Of a stretch of 49,425 nt of DNA, positions 24,403 to 32,855 are shown one piece after another (position 1 is the stretch's first letter; the number at the start of each line of letters is the position of its first letter). The DNA is from an uncultured Collinsella sp. GTDB lineage: Bacteria; Actinomycetota; Coriobacteriia; Coriobacteriales; Coriobacteriaceae. The stretch is taken from contig CAAEHI010000007.1 of the NCBI GenBank assembly GCA_900755685.1, forward strand, positions 1 through 49,425, read 5' to 3'. Position numbers and translations under genes: made by a program. The notes under the pieces were generated by a model. That model was not told where the DNA came from, did not search any database, and saw only the letters and a list, made by a program, of their open reading frames with translations.

Positions 24403-25300
24403 TGTAAAGAAACGTGGCGGATTGGGACGTGGACTGAATGCTTTGGTCTCAGAGGCCGAGTATGAGACCGGCGGTTCGGCTGCATCGGCTTCAAATGCTG
24501 CATCTGAAACAAAACTACCTATTGAGGATATCGTTCCCAACCCTAATCAGCCGCGAATTCACTTTAACGAAACTGAACTTCGTGAGTTGAGCGAGTCAAT
24601 CCAAGAACATGGCGTTTTGCAGCCGCTTTTGGTTCGCAAGCATGGAAACGGCTATGAGATCATCGCTGGTGAGCGTCGTTACCAGGCGTCAAAGCTTGCT
24701 GGCCTTGAAGAATTGCCAGTCATCATTAAAGAGGTAAATGATGAAGAGATGCTGGCTCTTGCTCTTATCGAAAACCTTCAACGTTCAGATCTGAATCCCG
24801 TCGAAGAGGCTAAGGGCTATCGACAGCTCATCGATGCCAGCGGTATGACCCAGGAGGCATTGTCTAAGGCAGTAAGCAAGTCACGCTCTGCAATTACAAA
24901 CTCGCTGCGTCTTCTCGATCTCCCCGAAGTAGTTCAGCAGATGATTTTTGAGGGCAAACTTACTGCTGGTCATGCACGTGCGATTCTTGCAGTTCCCTAT
25001 GAGGACGCGCGTATTCGACTTGCAGAGAAAGTTGTTACAGAGGGCCTTTCCGTAAGAGCGACAGAAAATCTTGCTCCGTTGTTTTCTGCCGGAGAGACAC
25101 CTAAGACGCCAAGGCCTGCAACGCCTCAGTCCTTTAAAAAGGCTGCCCGTGTGCTTCGTCAGGTATTTAATACCAACGTGCGTGTGAAGAGCTCGCGTGG
25201 AAAGAATAAGATTGAGATTGAGTTTAAAGACGAGGAAGAGCTCTCTCGTATTCTTGGCGAAATGATTCAGTTTGATCAAGGAGGCCAAGATGAGGAATAA
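24395..25300 (+). CDS. parB: Chromosome partitioning protein ParB (Spo0J), CTP-dependent clamp
   Basis: ParB loads at parS and slides as a CTP-gated DNA clamp. The 301-aa protein has the N-terminal KRGGLGRGLNALVSE start, from which ParA-stimulating residues act. The CTP-binding domain carries GERRYQASKLAGL and ENLQRSDLNPVEEAKGY. The helix-turn-helix is at about residues 150-190 (MTQEALSKAVSKSRSAITNSLRLL), followed by LTAGHARAIL and a C-terminal dimerisation domain. Its GTG start overlaps parA, and the parS sites lie 0.8 kb upstream. Confidence 0.96.
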   Translation: MPSVKKRGGLGRGLNALVSEAEYETGGSAASASNAASETKLPIEDIVPNPNQPRIHFNETELRELSESIQEHGVLQPLLVRKHGNGYEIIAGERRYQASKLAGLEELPVIIKEVNDEEMLALALIENLQRSDLNPVEEAKGYRQLIDASGMTQEALSKAVSKSRSAITNSLRLLDLPEVVQQMIFEGKLTAGHARAILAVPYEDARIRLAEKVVTEGLSVRATENLAPLFSAGETPKTPRPATPQSFKKAARVLRQVFNTNVRVKSSRGKNKIEIEFKDEEELSRILGEMIQFDQGGQDEE

Positions 25301-25544
25301 GATTTTAACAGCGATTGCATTGGTGACGACTGTCGCGGCTGGTGCCTTTGCTGGCTATAAGATCGCGACAGACGATGAACTTCGAGGTCGTTTGCTTCGT
25401 AGCGCGCAAGATATCGTCGATACTTCCAAAAAGAAAATGGATGTTATGACGGAAGATGTTGCCATGCGTACTGCTCAGGTAACGAAGAATCCCAAGATTA
25501 ATCAAGGTTGGGTCAGCAACCAATGGGAAAATGTAGGCTATTAG
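25290..25544 (+). CDS. Small membrane-anchored protein after parB, 84 aa
   Basis: The start at 25290 has CAAGGAGG upstream and overlaps the parB stop by 11 bases, so it is probably coupled to parB. Residues about 4-24 (KILTAIALVTTVAAGAFAGYKIA) form one membrane segment. The rest is charged and helical (SAQDIVDTSKKKMDVMTEDVAM), reminiscent of YtxH-like small proteins. The function is unknown. Its stop codon lies within a TTAGGTACCTAAC word also found at 22037-22049. Confidence 0.7.
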   Translation: MRNKILTAIALVTTVAAGAFAGYKIATDDELRGRLLRSAQDIVDTSKKKMDVMTEDVAMRTAQVTKNPKINQGWVSNQWENVGY

Positions 25545-25572
25545 GTACCTAACAATTGCTCAGCATATTTTG

Positions 25573-25614
25573 AGGGGTCCTTGTCTGATTCATGAGACAA
25601 GGACCCCTTATTTT
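25573..25614 (+). terminator. Terminator after the parAB operon
   Basis: AGGGGTCCTTGTCT pairs with AGACAAGGACCCCT and is followed by TATTTT. Confidence 0.85.
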
Positions 25615-25668
25615 GGCCGTAAAAATGGGACAGGTAGCAGCTGATTCAAAATTAAGGTCAATAAATGA

Positions 25669-25705
25669 AACGACCCCGGTTGCATATTCTGTAACCGGGG
25701 TCGTT
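25669..25705 (-). terminator. Probable terminator of rlmN
   Basis: AACGACCCCGGTT and AACCGGGGTCGTT form a 13-bp stem. On the minus strand it is followed by a T-rich TCATTTATTG tract, as expected after rlmN. Confidence 0.7.
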
Positions 25706-25708
25706 CGA

Positions 25709-25724
25709 TGTTTCACATGAAACG
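25709..25724. other. Degenerate parS-like site 4
   Basis: TGTTTCACATGAAACG differs from the parS consensus at two positions. It lies between the rlmN stop and its terminator, about 2.2 kb from the perfect cluster. Confidence 0.55.
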
Positions 25725-25742
25725 TTTTGGGATGCGACTCCC

Positions 25743-26795
25743 CTATGCGTTCTTCTGAACTTTGAAGCGCTGCTTCAGCTGTCCGCAAGCGGCGTCAATA
25801 TCGTTACCACGGGAGTTACGAATCGTGGTCTCGATGCCACGGGACTCAAGACGACGCTGAAGATCCTCAACCTTATGAATCGGCGACGGCTTGAGCGGGC
25901 TACCCTCGATGTCGTTAAGCTGAATGAGGTTAACGTGGCACAGCGTTCCCTCGCAGAAGTCACAGAGCGCCTGCATTTCGGGATTCGTATCGTTGACGCC
26001 TTCGATCATGGCATACTCATAGGTCGGGCGGCGGCCAGTCTTCTCGGTGTAGAGCTGAAGCGCTTCGTGAAGGCGAAGCAGCGTGTACTTCTTAACACCG
26101 GGCATGAGCTTATTGCGCGTCGACTGGATGGCGGAATGCAGGGAAACGGCAAGCGTGAACTGCTCGGGGATGTCGGCAAATTTGCGAATACCTGGAATAA
26201 CGCCGCTGGTAGAGACGGTGAGGTGACGAGCGCCGATACCGATGCCATCTGGGTCGTTGAGGATTCGCAGCGCCTTGAGAACCTCGTCGTAGTTGGCAAA
26301 CGGCTCGCCCTGGCCCATGAAGACAACGCTCGTGGCACGCTCGCCAAAGTCGTTGGATACATGAAGTACCTGGTCGACGATCTCTTGGGCGGTCAGAGAA
26401 CGCTTGAGGCCGTTGAGACCGGTAGCGCAAAAGGCGCAGCCCATGCCACAGCCTGCCTGGGTGGAAACGCAGACGGAAAGCTTGTTGCGACGGGGCATAC
26501 CAACAGTCTCGACGGAAATGCCGTCGTGGTACTCGAGCAGGTACTTGCGAGAGCCATCTTTGGAAACCTGCTTGGTGAGTTCAGTCGGCGTGTCAAAGGC
26601 AAAAGCCTCTTTAAGCTGCTCGCGGAAAGCCTTGGGAAGGTTGGTCATATCGTCAAACGAACAAACGTTCTTCTCGAAGACCCATTCGATGAGCTGCTTC
26701 GCGCGGAAGGCGGGCTGGCCAAGTTCGGCCACGAGCTCGCGAATATCGTTTTGGCTCAAGTCGCGAATGTCCTGAGATTTAGTCCTGGGATTCAT
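25743..26795 (-). CDS. rlmN: 23S rRNA (adenine2503-C2)/tRNA A37 methyltransferase RlmN
   Basis: RlmN is a radical-SAM enzyme that methylates A2503 of 23S rRNA and A37 of some tRNAs. The 350-aa protein has the N-terminal helical domain, the 4Fe-4S motif CGMGCAFC (C-x3-C-x2-C, about residues 116-123), and GQGEPFANYDEV. The resolving Cys region is near the C-terminus in NDIDAACGQL. Length is normal. It is transcribed away from ddl, and a terminator and a parS-like site lie downstream. Confidence 0.96.
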   Translation of the reverse strand: MNPRTKSQDIRDLSQNDIRELVAELGQPAFRAKQLIEWVFEKNVCSFDDMTNLPKAFREQLKEAFAFDTPTELTKQVSKDGSRKYLLEYHDGISVETVGMPRRNKLSVCVSTQAGCGMGCAFCATGLNGLKRSLTAQEIVDQVLHVSNDFGERATSVVFMGQGEPFANYDEVLKALRILNDPDGIGIGARHLTVSTSGVIPGIRKFADIPEQFTLAVSLHSAIQSTRNKLMPGVKKYTLLRLHEALQLYTEKTGRRPTYEYAMIEGVNDTNPEMQALCDFCEGTLCHVNLIQLNDIEGSPLKPSPIHKVEDLQRRLESRGIETTIRNSRGNDIDAACGQLKQRFKVQKNA

Positions 26796-26810
26796 GGAAG
26801 CCTTTCGATT

Positions 26811-26840
26811 TTGGGGAAACGTAGAGGGTATCGCTACAAT
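26811..26840 (+). promoter_or_regulatory. Probable promoter of ddl
   Basis: TTGGGG (26811-26816) and TACAAT (26835-26840) are separated by 18 bases, 40 bases before the ddl start. Confidence 0.6.
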
Positions 26841-26880
26841 ATGGTATCAGCTGCAGAAATTATAGAGGAGGAGTCTGCCC

Positions 26881-27846
26881 ATGCCGGGTAAAAGCCTAGA
26901 GAACATGCACGTAGCGGTCTTGGCGGGCGGTCATTCCGCCGAGCGCGAGATCTCGCTCAATTCGGGAAAGAACGTCGTGGTTGCCTTGAAGGAGGCCGGC
27001 TACACTTCGGTGGAGCTGCTCGACACGGCTGCCGATGATTTTATGGTAACCATGGCGACCGGCGGCTTTGACGTGGCGTTTATCGCCATGCACGGTGCCG
27101 GCGGCGAGGATGGAGCCATGCAGGGCGCCATGGAGACCCTGGGTATCCCCTACACGGCCTCGGGCGTGCTTGCCAGCGCCTGCGGTGCCGACAAGGAGGT
27201 CTCTAAGCTCCTGTACGCCAAGGCGGGCATTCCCATTGCCCCCGGCCTCGCGCTCGAGGTGGGCGATGAAGTCGATATCGATCATATCGTCGAGGTTTGT
27301 GGCGAGCGCTGCTTTGTGAAGCCGGCCGTCAACGGTTCCAGCTATGGCATTTCCCTGGTCCATGAGCCCTCCGAGCTGCCCGCGGCAATCGCCAAGGCGT
27401 TTGAGTACGGCGACAAAGTGCTGGTCGAGAAGTGCATCGAGGGTACCGAGATCACCGTCGGCGTATACGGCGAAGATGACGTGCGCGCTCTGCCGATTGT
27501 CGAGATTCGTAAGCCCGAGGACTGCGAGTTCTACGATCTGGACGTGAAGTATGTCGACCCTACGGACATCCATCGCATTCCGGCGCAGATTTCACCCGAG
27601 AATTACGCTCGTGCCCAGGAGCTTGCCTGTGCTGCTCACAAGGCCCTCGGTTGCCTGGGTATCTCGCGCAGCGACTTTATCGTGAGTGAGGACGGCCCCG
27701 TTATCCTCGAGACCAATACCATTCCCGGCATGACCGATACGTCGCTGTATCCGGACGAGATCCGCCACACCGACGACATGACGTTCCCGCAGGTCTGTGA
27801 CAGCCTGATCCGTATGGGCCTTCGTCGAGCGGGCATTGCATGCTAA
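26881..27846 (+). CDS. ddl: D-alanine--D-alanine ligase
   Basis: Ddl makes the D-Ala-D-Ala dipeptide for peptidoglycan. The 321-aa protein is an ATP-grasp enzyme: VLAGGHSAEREISLNSG at the N-terminus, the MHGAGGEDGAMQG loop, the ATP-binding KPAVNGSSYGISLV, VEKCIEGTEITVGV, and the metal site VILETNTIPGMT. The position before the usual KY in the omega loop (FYDLDVKYVD) has the family's Tyr, suggesting a normal D-Ala ligase, not a D-Lac ligase; this is by-eye only. AGGAGGAG lies eight bases upstream. The next gene starts within its last seven bases. Confidence 0.94.
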   Translation: MPGKSLENMHVAVLAGGHSAEREISLNSGKNVVVALKEAGYTSVELLDTAADDFMVTMATGGFDVAFIAMHGAGGEDGAMQGAMETLGIPYTASGVLASACGADKEVSKLLYAKAGIPIAPGLALEVGDEVDIDHIVEVCGERCFVKPAVNGSSYGISLVHEPSELPAAIAKAFEYGDKVLVEKCIEGTEITVGVYGEDDVRALPIVEIRKPEDCEFYDLDVKYVDPTDIHRIPAQISPENYARAQELACAAHKALGCLGISRSDFIVSEDGPVILETNTIPGMTDTSLYPDEIRHTDDMTFPQVCDSLIRMGLRRAGIAC

Positions 27847-30734
27847 TCGAGGACGCGGTTTCGTCAGGAACGCTGCAGTTTGTCATCGACTCCTATGCCA
27901 CGCTTGCCGAACGCGCCAAAACGCAGTCCTTTGGCCTTATCGAGGAAGATGTGATCGTCCTCGATACCGAGACCACAGGTCTTTCGGTGCAGGACAATGA
28001 GCTGATCGAGATCTCGGCGGCCCGTCTTTCGGGCCGCGAGGTCGTCGACCGCTTCGATACCTTCGTGCATCCCAAACAGCTGATTCCCGCCGAGATTACC
28101 GAGCTCACGAGCATTACAAATGCCGATGTGGCAGATGCCCCGTCGGCCGTTGAGGCCGTAGCCGCTCTCGCCGATTTTGTCGGTGGTTGCCCGGTAATCG
28201 CACATAACGCCACGTTCGACCGCTCGTTTATCGAGTCGGTCAAAGGCGGCGTCAACGTGAGCGATATTTGGATCGATTCGCTGGCGCTGTCGCGCATCGC
28301 ACTTCCGCGCCTGGCCTCGCACAAGCTGTCTTTTATGGCCGATCTGTTTGGCTGTGACTCGGTATCACACCGTGCCAATGCCGACGTCGACGCCCTGTGT
28401 GGCGTATGGCGCGTGTTGCTCGTGGCACTCACCGACTTGCCCCAGGGCCTCATGGCGCGCCTAGCCGACATGCATCCGGACGTGCCTTGGTCCTATCGTC
28501 CAATCTTCTCATTCTTGGCGGGGCAGAACCCTGGTTCTATCTTCTCTCTCAGCGCCGCTCGTGCTGACGTTCTCAAGGCCGATCGCGCCGACGATCGGGT
28601 GGACGCCGACGAACTGCCAGTCCTCAAGATGCCGAGTCGTGAGGAGATTGAGGCGGACTATGCGCCAGGTGGCCTGGTCAATCGCATGTATCCCACTTAC
28701 GAGCCGCGTGATGAGCAGATCGCGATGGCGCTCGAAGTCCGTGATGCGCTGGTCACGGGCACTCATCGTGTAATTGAGGCGGGCACAGGCGTCGGCAAAT
28801 CGATGGCCTATCTGGTGCCTTTTGCCGAGGCAGCACGCCGTAACAACATTACGGTTGGTATTGCGACCAAATCGAACAATCTTGCCGACCAGCTCATGTA
28901 CCATGAGCTGCCAAAACTTGCCGAGCAACTGGACGGTGGTCTGTCATTTTGCGCTCTCAAGGGGTATGACCACTATCCGTGCCTGCGCAAGCTTGAGCGC
29001 ATGAGTCGCGGCCAGGTCGAGATTACCACCAAGCGCGATCCGGCGGACACGCTCACGGCGGTCGCGGTCATTATGGCGTCCGCCTGCCAATCAGCCGATG
29101 GCGACCTCGACTCGCTCGGCATTCGGTGGCGCAGCGTCAACCGCCCCGACTTTACGACGGCCTCGCGCGAGTGTGCTCGTCGCCTCTGCCCGTTTTTCCC
29201 TGATAAATGTTTGGTCCACGGCGCTCGCCGTCGTGCGGCGCATGCCGACGTGGTGGTCACCAACCATTCCCTGCTGTTCCGTAATGTCGCGGCCGAGGGC
29301 AGGATTTTGCCTCCGATTCGTCATTGGGTAATCGATGAGGCCCATTCCATCGAGCGCGAGGCGCGCCGCCAGTGGGCGCGCGTGGTGTCGGCAGACGAAT
29401 CACGCGTTCTGTTTGAGCGCCTGGGTGGCTCGAGCACCGGCGCGCTAAGCCAGGTTTCCCGTGATTTGGCAACCTCCGAGGGCTCTACGCTCTATCTGGG
29501 CCTTACTGCCAAGGCAACGTCGACGGTTGTGCGCGCGAGCATGGCAATCGCCGACGTGTTCGATGGCGTTCGCGAGCTCGGTCGCCGTGCCCGTGGGGGT
29601 TATGACAATGCCAATCTATGGATTGGCCCCGAGCTGCGCGAATCTGACGACTGGCATGATTTCTTACAGTCGGCCTACGCTGCCATCGACGCATTGGAAC
29701 AAGCTGACAAGAGTGTTGACGCGCTGGTGCAATCCGTCGCCGCCGACAAGCCCGAGGTTGTTGTCGACCTGGGTGATATCTCGCGCCGCCTACACGAGCT
29801 GGCCGAGAACCTCAAACTCATCATTGATGGCACCGATGAACACTACGTGTATTCGCTGCAGGTCAATCGCAGGTTGCGCGCCGGCGGAGAGTCAATGACT
29901 GCAGAGCGCATCGACATTGGCGAGGCTTTGGCAACCGAGTGGCTGCCCGAGGTTCACACGGCTATCTTTGCCTCGGCGACCATGACGGTGTCCAAAAGCT
30001 TTGAACACTTTAACCACGCGGTCGGCCTCGATCGCATCGGTGCTTCAACATCCTCATCGCTACACTTGGACTCGAGCTACGACTTCGATTCGAACATGGC
30101 TGTGGTCGTTGCGGGCGATATCCCCGATCCGCGCGATCGTGAGAGCTATCTTACGGCGCTCGAGCGCGTGCTGGTCGACGCCCATCTTGCCATGGGCGGA
30201 TCGGTGCTCACGCTGTTCACCAATCGGCGCGACATGGAAGACCTGTACGCCCGCGTTGAGCCCAAGATGGCCCGTGCGGGTCTGGAGCTCAACTGCCAGC
30301 AGCGCAACTCATCTCCTCGTCGCCTGCGCGACCGGTTTATCAACGAGCCGACCTCGTCGCTTTTTGCTCTTAAGGCCTTCTGGGAGGGATTCGACGCCAG
30401 CGGCGAGACGCTGCGCTGCGTCATCATTCCCAAGCTGCCGTTCTCGAGCCCCACGGACCCGCTCTCGTGCGAGCGCAACTTGCGCGAAGACCGCGCTTGG
30501 GCGCGCTATTCACTGCCCGAGGCGGTGCTCGAGGTCAAGCAGGCGGCCGGCCGCCTTATCCGCTCGTCGACCGATTGCGGCGTGCTGATTCTGGCCGACC
30601 CGCGCCTGGTGACGAAGGGCTACGGAAAGAAGTTCTTAACGTCGCTGCCCACGAGCTCCTACCAGCGCATCGAATCGGCGCAGATCGGGCACTATCTGCA
30701 ACTGTGGCGCGCACGCCACGAACGGCGCCGCTAA
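27840..30734 (+). CDS. dinG: DnaQ-type exonuclease fused to DinG-family helicase
   Basis: The 964-aa protein begins with a DEDDh exonuclease domain (about residues 35-205): VIVLDTETTGLS, VIAHNATFDRSFIES and HRANADVDAL. The helicase part starts near residue 280 and has Walker A AGTGVGKSMAYLVPF, a DEAH box in VIDEAHSIEREARR and the C-terminal motifs SATMT and QAAGRLIRS. Four Cys (in GYDHYPC, SREC, RRLC and PDKC) lie between Walker A and DEAH, where XPD/DinG enzymes hold a 4Fe-4S cluster. This arrangement is found in Gram-positive bacteria and suggests unwinding with 3'-5' nuclease activity in repair. It is coupled to ddl and ends overlapping the convergent WYL gene by four bases. Confidence 0.92.
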   Translation: MLIEDAVSSGTLQFVIDSYATLAERAKTQSFGLIEEDVIVLDTETTGLSVQDNELIEISAARLSGREVVDRFDTFVHPKQLIPAEITELTSITNADVADAPSAVEAVAALADFVGGCPVIAHNATFDRSFIESVKGGVNVSDIWIDSLALSRIALPRLASHKLSFMADLFGCDSVSHRANADVDALCGVWRVLLVALTDLPQGLMARLADMHPDVPWSYRPIFSFLAGQNPGSIFSLSAARADVLKADRADDRVDADELPVLKMPSREEIEADYAPGGLVNRMYPTYEPRDEQIAMALEVRDALVTGTHRVIEAGTGVGKSMAYLVPFAEAARRNNITVGIATKSNNLADQLMYHELPKLAEQLDGGLSFCALKGYDHYPCLRKLERMSRGQVEITTKRDPADTLTAVAVIMASACQSADGDLDSLGIRWRSVNRPDFTTASRECARRLCPFFPDKCLVHGARRRAAHADVVVTNHSLLFRNVAAEGRILPPIRHWVIDEAHSIEREARRQWARVVSADESRVLFERLGGSSTGALSQVSRDLATSEGSTLYLGLTAKATSTVVRASMAIADVFDGVRELGRRARGGYDNANLWIGPELRESDDWHDFLQSAYAAIDALEQADKSVDALVQSVAADKPEVVVDLGDISRRLHELAENLKLIIDGTDEHYVYSLQVNRRLRAGGESMTAERIDIGEALATEWLPEVHTAIFASATMTVSKSFEHFNHAVGLDRIGASTSSSLHLDSSYDFDSNMAVVVAGDIPDPRDRESYLTALERVLVDAHLAMGGSVLTLFTNRRDMEDLYARVEPKMARAGLELNCQQRNSSPRRLRDRFINEPTSSLFALKAFWEGFDASGETLRCVIIPKLPFSSPTDPLSCERNLREDRAWARYSLPEAVLEVKQAAGRLIRSSTDCGVLILADPRLVTKGYGKKFLTSLPTSSYQRIESAQIGHYLQLWRARHERRR

Positions 30735-31648
30735 AGCGGACAGACGAGGGTTTTTGCCATATCGCACAGACGCTTTGACAGGGCGGGGTCATCCAAGATG
30801 CGGATGGCTCCGCCCGCTGCGATTATCTGGCTCAGTAGCCAACGCTCGGAGCCGTAATGCACGGTTACCGTTGCCATGTCTGCCCCGCGGCGCTCGATTA
30901 GGGTGATGCCGGCCCAGTCCAGATGCTCCGCCATATCGAATGGCATCAAGAGCTTTGCGCTACGCTGCGTCCGGGCAAGGGAATCGTGGAGGGATGCAAC
31001 GTCCGGTGCGTGAGGCACGACGGAGTCTTCCGTCAAGGCGAGCCCCTCGATTTTATCCATGCGATAGGTGCGCTGCTCATCGACCGCGATGTCCCAGGCA
31101 ATCAGGTATGTTTGGTCGCCGTTTGCCGTAATACGCAAGGGGTCGACTAGACGCTCGCGTGGCCGTGCATCGTCCATCGAGCGATACGAGATGCGGCAAC
31201 GAACGCCGTCCTGAATGGCGCAGCTCAGCTGCTGCCAGTGCGACCCGTGGTTGACGGTGTCAAAGACGCGCTGGTTGTAGCCGAGCTCTTCGGGTAGAAG
31301 AGCATGTCGAATCCGAGCCGCCGCCTGGGGCTCGATCCCCAACGATTCAAGTTCATGGTTGAGCACAGCGCCCTCGGCGGCACTCAAGCGCAACGGTAGC
31401 ACACGCCCGGCGTCACCGGTGAGGACCACACGCTCGCCGTGGCATTCGCAGATGATGCGCGCGCCCGATTCTCGGTCCGCGAGCGTCGAGACGATTTCGA
31501 GAATCTCGTCGAGCGACGCCCCCGTGATGTCAAAGCGGCTGCAAATCTCGGTTCGTGTCATGCCGCTCTCGCCGGCGGCGTAGAGGGCCTCCATGATGTC
31601 GATGGCGCGCGAGAGTCTCTGCTCGCTGGTGAGTTTACGCACGGGCAT
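30731..31648 (-). CDS. WYL-domain transcriptional regulator (PafC-like)
   Basis: The 305-aa protein starts with a winged-helix region (SRAIDIMEALYAAGESGMTRTEICSRFDITGASLDEILEIVSTL). The WYL domain follows at about residues 140-230, with RCRISYRSMDDARPRERLVDPLRI and TYLIAWDIAVDEQRTYRMDKIEGL. PafC-like proteins pair with PafB and switch on DNA-damage genes in actinobacteria independently of LexA. The gene overlaps the preceding WYL gene by 14 bases, so the two are coupled. It is convergent with dinG, overlapping by four bases. Confidence 0.85.
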   Translation of the reverse strand: MPVRKLTSEQRLSRAIDIMEALYAAGESGMTRTEICSRFDITGASLDEILEIVSTLADRESGARIICECHGERVVLTGDAGRVLPLRLSAAEGAVLNHELESLGIEPQAAARIRHALLPEELGYNQRVFDTVNHGSHWQQLSCAIQDGVRCRISYRSMDDARPRERLVDPLRITANGDQTYLIAWDIAVDEQRTYRMDKIEGLALTEDSVVPHAPDVASLHDSLARTQRSAKLLMPFDMAEHLDWAGITLIERRGADMATVTVHYGSERWLLSQIIAAGGAIRILDDPALSKRLCDMAKTLVCPL

Positions 31649-32657
31649 ACTCGTGCACCGTCCTTTCGATGAGGTGGTTCCATGCTTGTTTGAGCGATTT
31701 GGGGGCCACAGGCCTCATGCCGTCCATGGCGTGGGCCATGCAAAATGAGGCGGCGGCTTCAAGATCGCGCACGTCGACGGTCCAGGTCCATCCCGCATCG
31801 GTGTGTACGAGCTCACCTCGCCTGCGCGTGAGGCCGTTGATCATATCGATCTGCGTCTGAGGGGCGAACGAGAACGTAGCTGCAACGGGCGGTCGGTCGG
31901 CAAAATCGAATTCAAAGAACAGATAGTCGTTGAGATTGAAGTTCGCGGGGATGACGTAGGCCTTCGAAGGACGCCAAGCGCGAACGATACGGTCGCAGCG
32001 GAATGTCCTGATGTCGTCGGTGACGTTGTCGAGGCCGCAGAAATACGCCACGCCCTCGCGCTCGAACATGCCGTAGACGCGGACGGTACGCTCTTTCTGC
32101 TCGCCGCGTCCGTTCTGATATAAAAAACGCAGCGCACAACGCTCGGCAAAGGCGCTCCAAACCGCATCGACGGTGGGAGAGCGGCTGATCGGCGCCTCGT
32201 CTACCGTCGCCCTGCCGGTGAGATAGGCAATCTTGGAGCGAATATCGGCAAGCGGTGCGGCAAAAGTGGATGAGCCGGCCGCTAGTGTCTGGTCGATGGC
32301 GTTGAGCAGGATATCGGCGTCGTCTGCGGTGATGAGGCCGCCTGCTGCAAAGGTGTGCTCGCGGTCGATTGTCCACGAGCTTTCCTCGGTCTCCTGCGCA
32401 CCGGCGGGGCGAACCTCCTTGATTAAGATGCCACGCTCGAGCAGTTTGTCACGATCGCGCCGAAACTTGCGCTTATCCGAGTCGATATTGCCCGAGCCAT
32501 ATCCCAGGTCAGAATCCAAGACGATCTGCTCGGTCGTCAGCGGTTCGGGGGAGCTGTTGAGCACAAAGAAAAGATTGAGGATGCGCTGAGCCGTTTTATC
32601 GAAACTGGGCTCCGAATTTCCCTTTTTAATTGTCGCGGTCGCGTCGCTTGCCGTCAT
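31635..32657 (-). CDS. WYL-domain transcriptional regulator (PafB-like)
   Basis: The 340-aa protein has an N-terminal helix-turn-helix region (RILNLFFVLNSSPEPLTTEQIVLDSDLGYGSGNIDSDKRKFRRDRDKLLERGI). A WYL domain at about residues 165-250 contains ALRFLYQNGRGEQKERTVRVYGMF, VAYFCGLDNVTDDIRTFRCDRI, and a C-terminal extension follows. Together with the downstream gene it forms a PafBC-like pair. The promoter should lie in 32658-32720, back to back with the promoter of the large plus-strand gene. Confidence 0.83.
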   Translation of the reverse strand: MTASDATATIKKGNSEPSFDKTAQRILNLFFVLNSSPEPLTTEQIVLDSDLGYGSGNIDSDKRKFRRDRDKLLERGILIKEVRPAGAQETEESSWTIDREHTFAAGGLITADDADILLNAIDQTLAAGSSTFAAPLADIRSKIAYLTGRATVDEAPISRSPTVDAVWSAFAERCALRFLYQNGRGEQKERTVRVYGMFEREGVAYFCGLDNVTDDIRTFRCDRIVRAWRPSKAYVIPANFNLNDYLFFEFDFADRPPVAATFSFAPQTQIDMINGLTRRRGELVHTDAGWTWTVDVRDLEAAASFCMAHAMDGMRPVAPKSLKQAWNHLIERTVHEYARA

Positions 32658-32855
32658 AGAGTCCTCGCATGAGAAGGTGGTTTGCTGCCATGATTTTAGT
32701 CCGATATGGAGATTAGGCTATATCCTTGTCCGCTCGGGGCGTTAAGATGGCCCGAATTCGGTCGTTTGCGCTCGCTCGGGGTATACTTTCGACTATATAC
32801 GGTTCTAATGTGCATGCATTGGGCCTATTTGTCGGATTATGGATGTGGAGCGCAC

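Noticed and set aside
25549..25788. A 79-codon minus-strand frame covering the region between the parB-linked gene and rlmN
   Set aside because: It runs through two terminator hairpins and a parS-like site and has no ribosome binding site.
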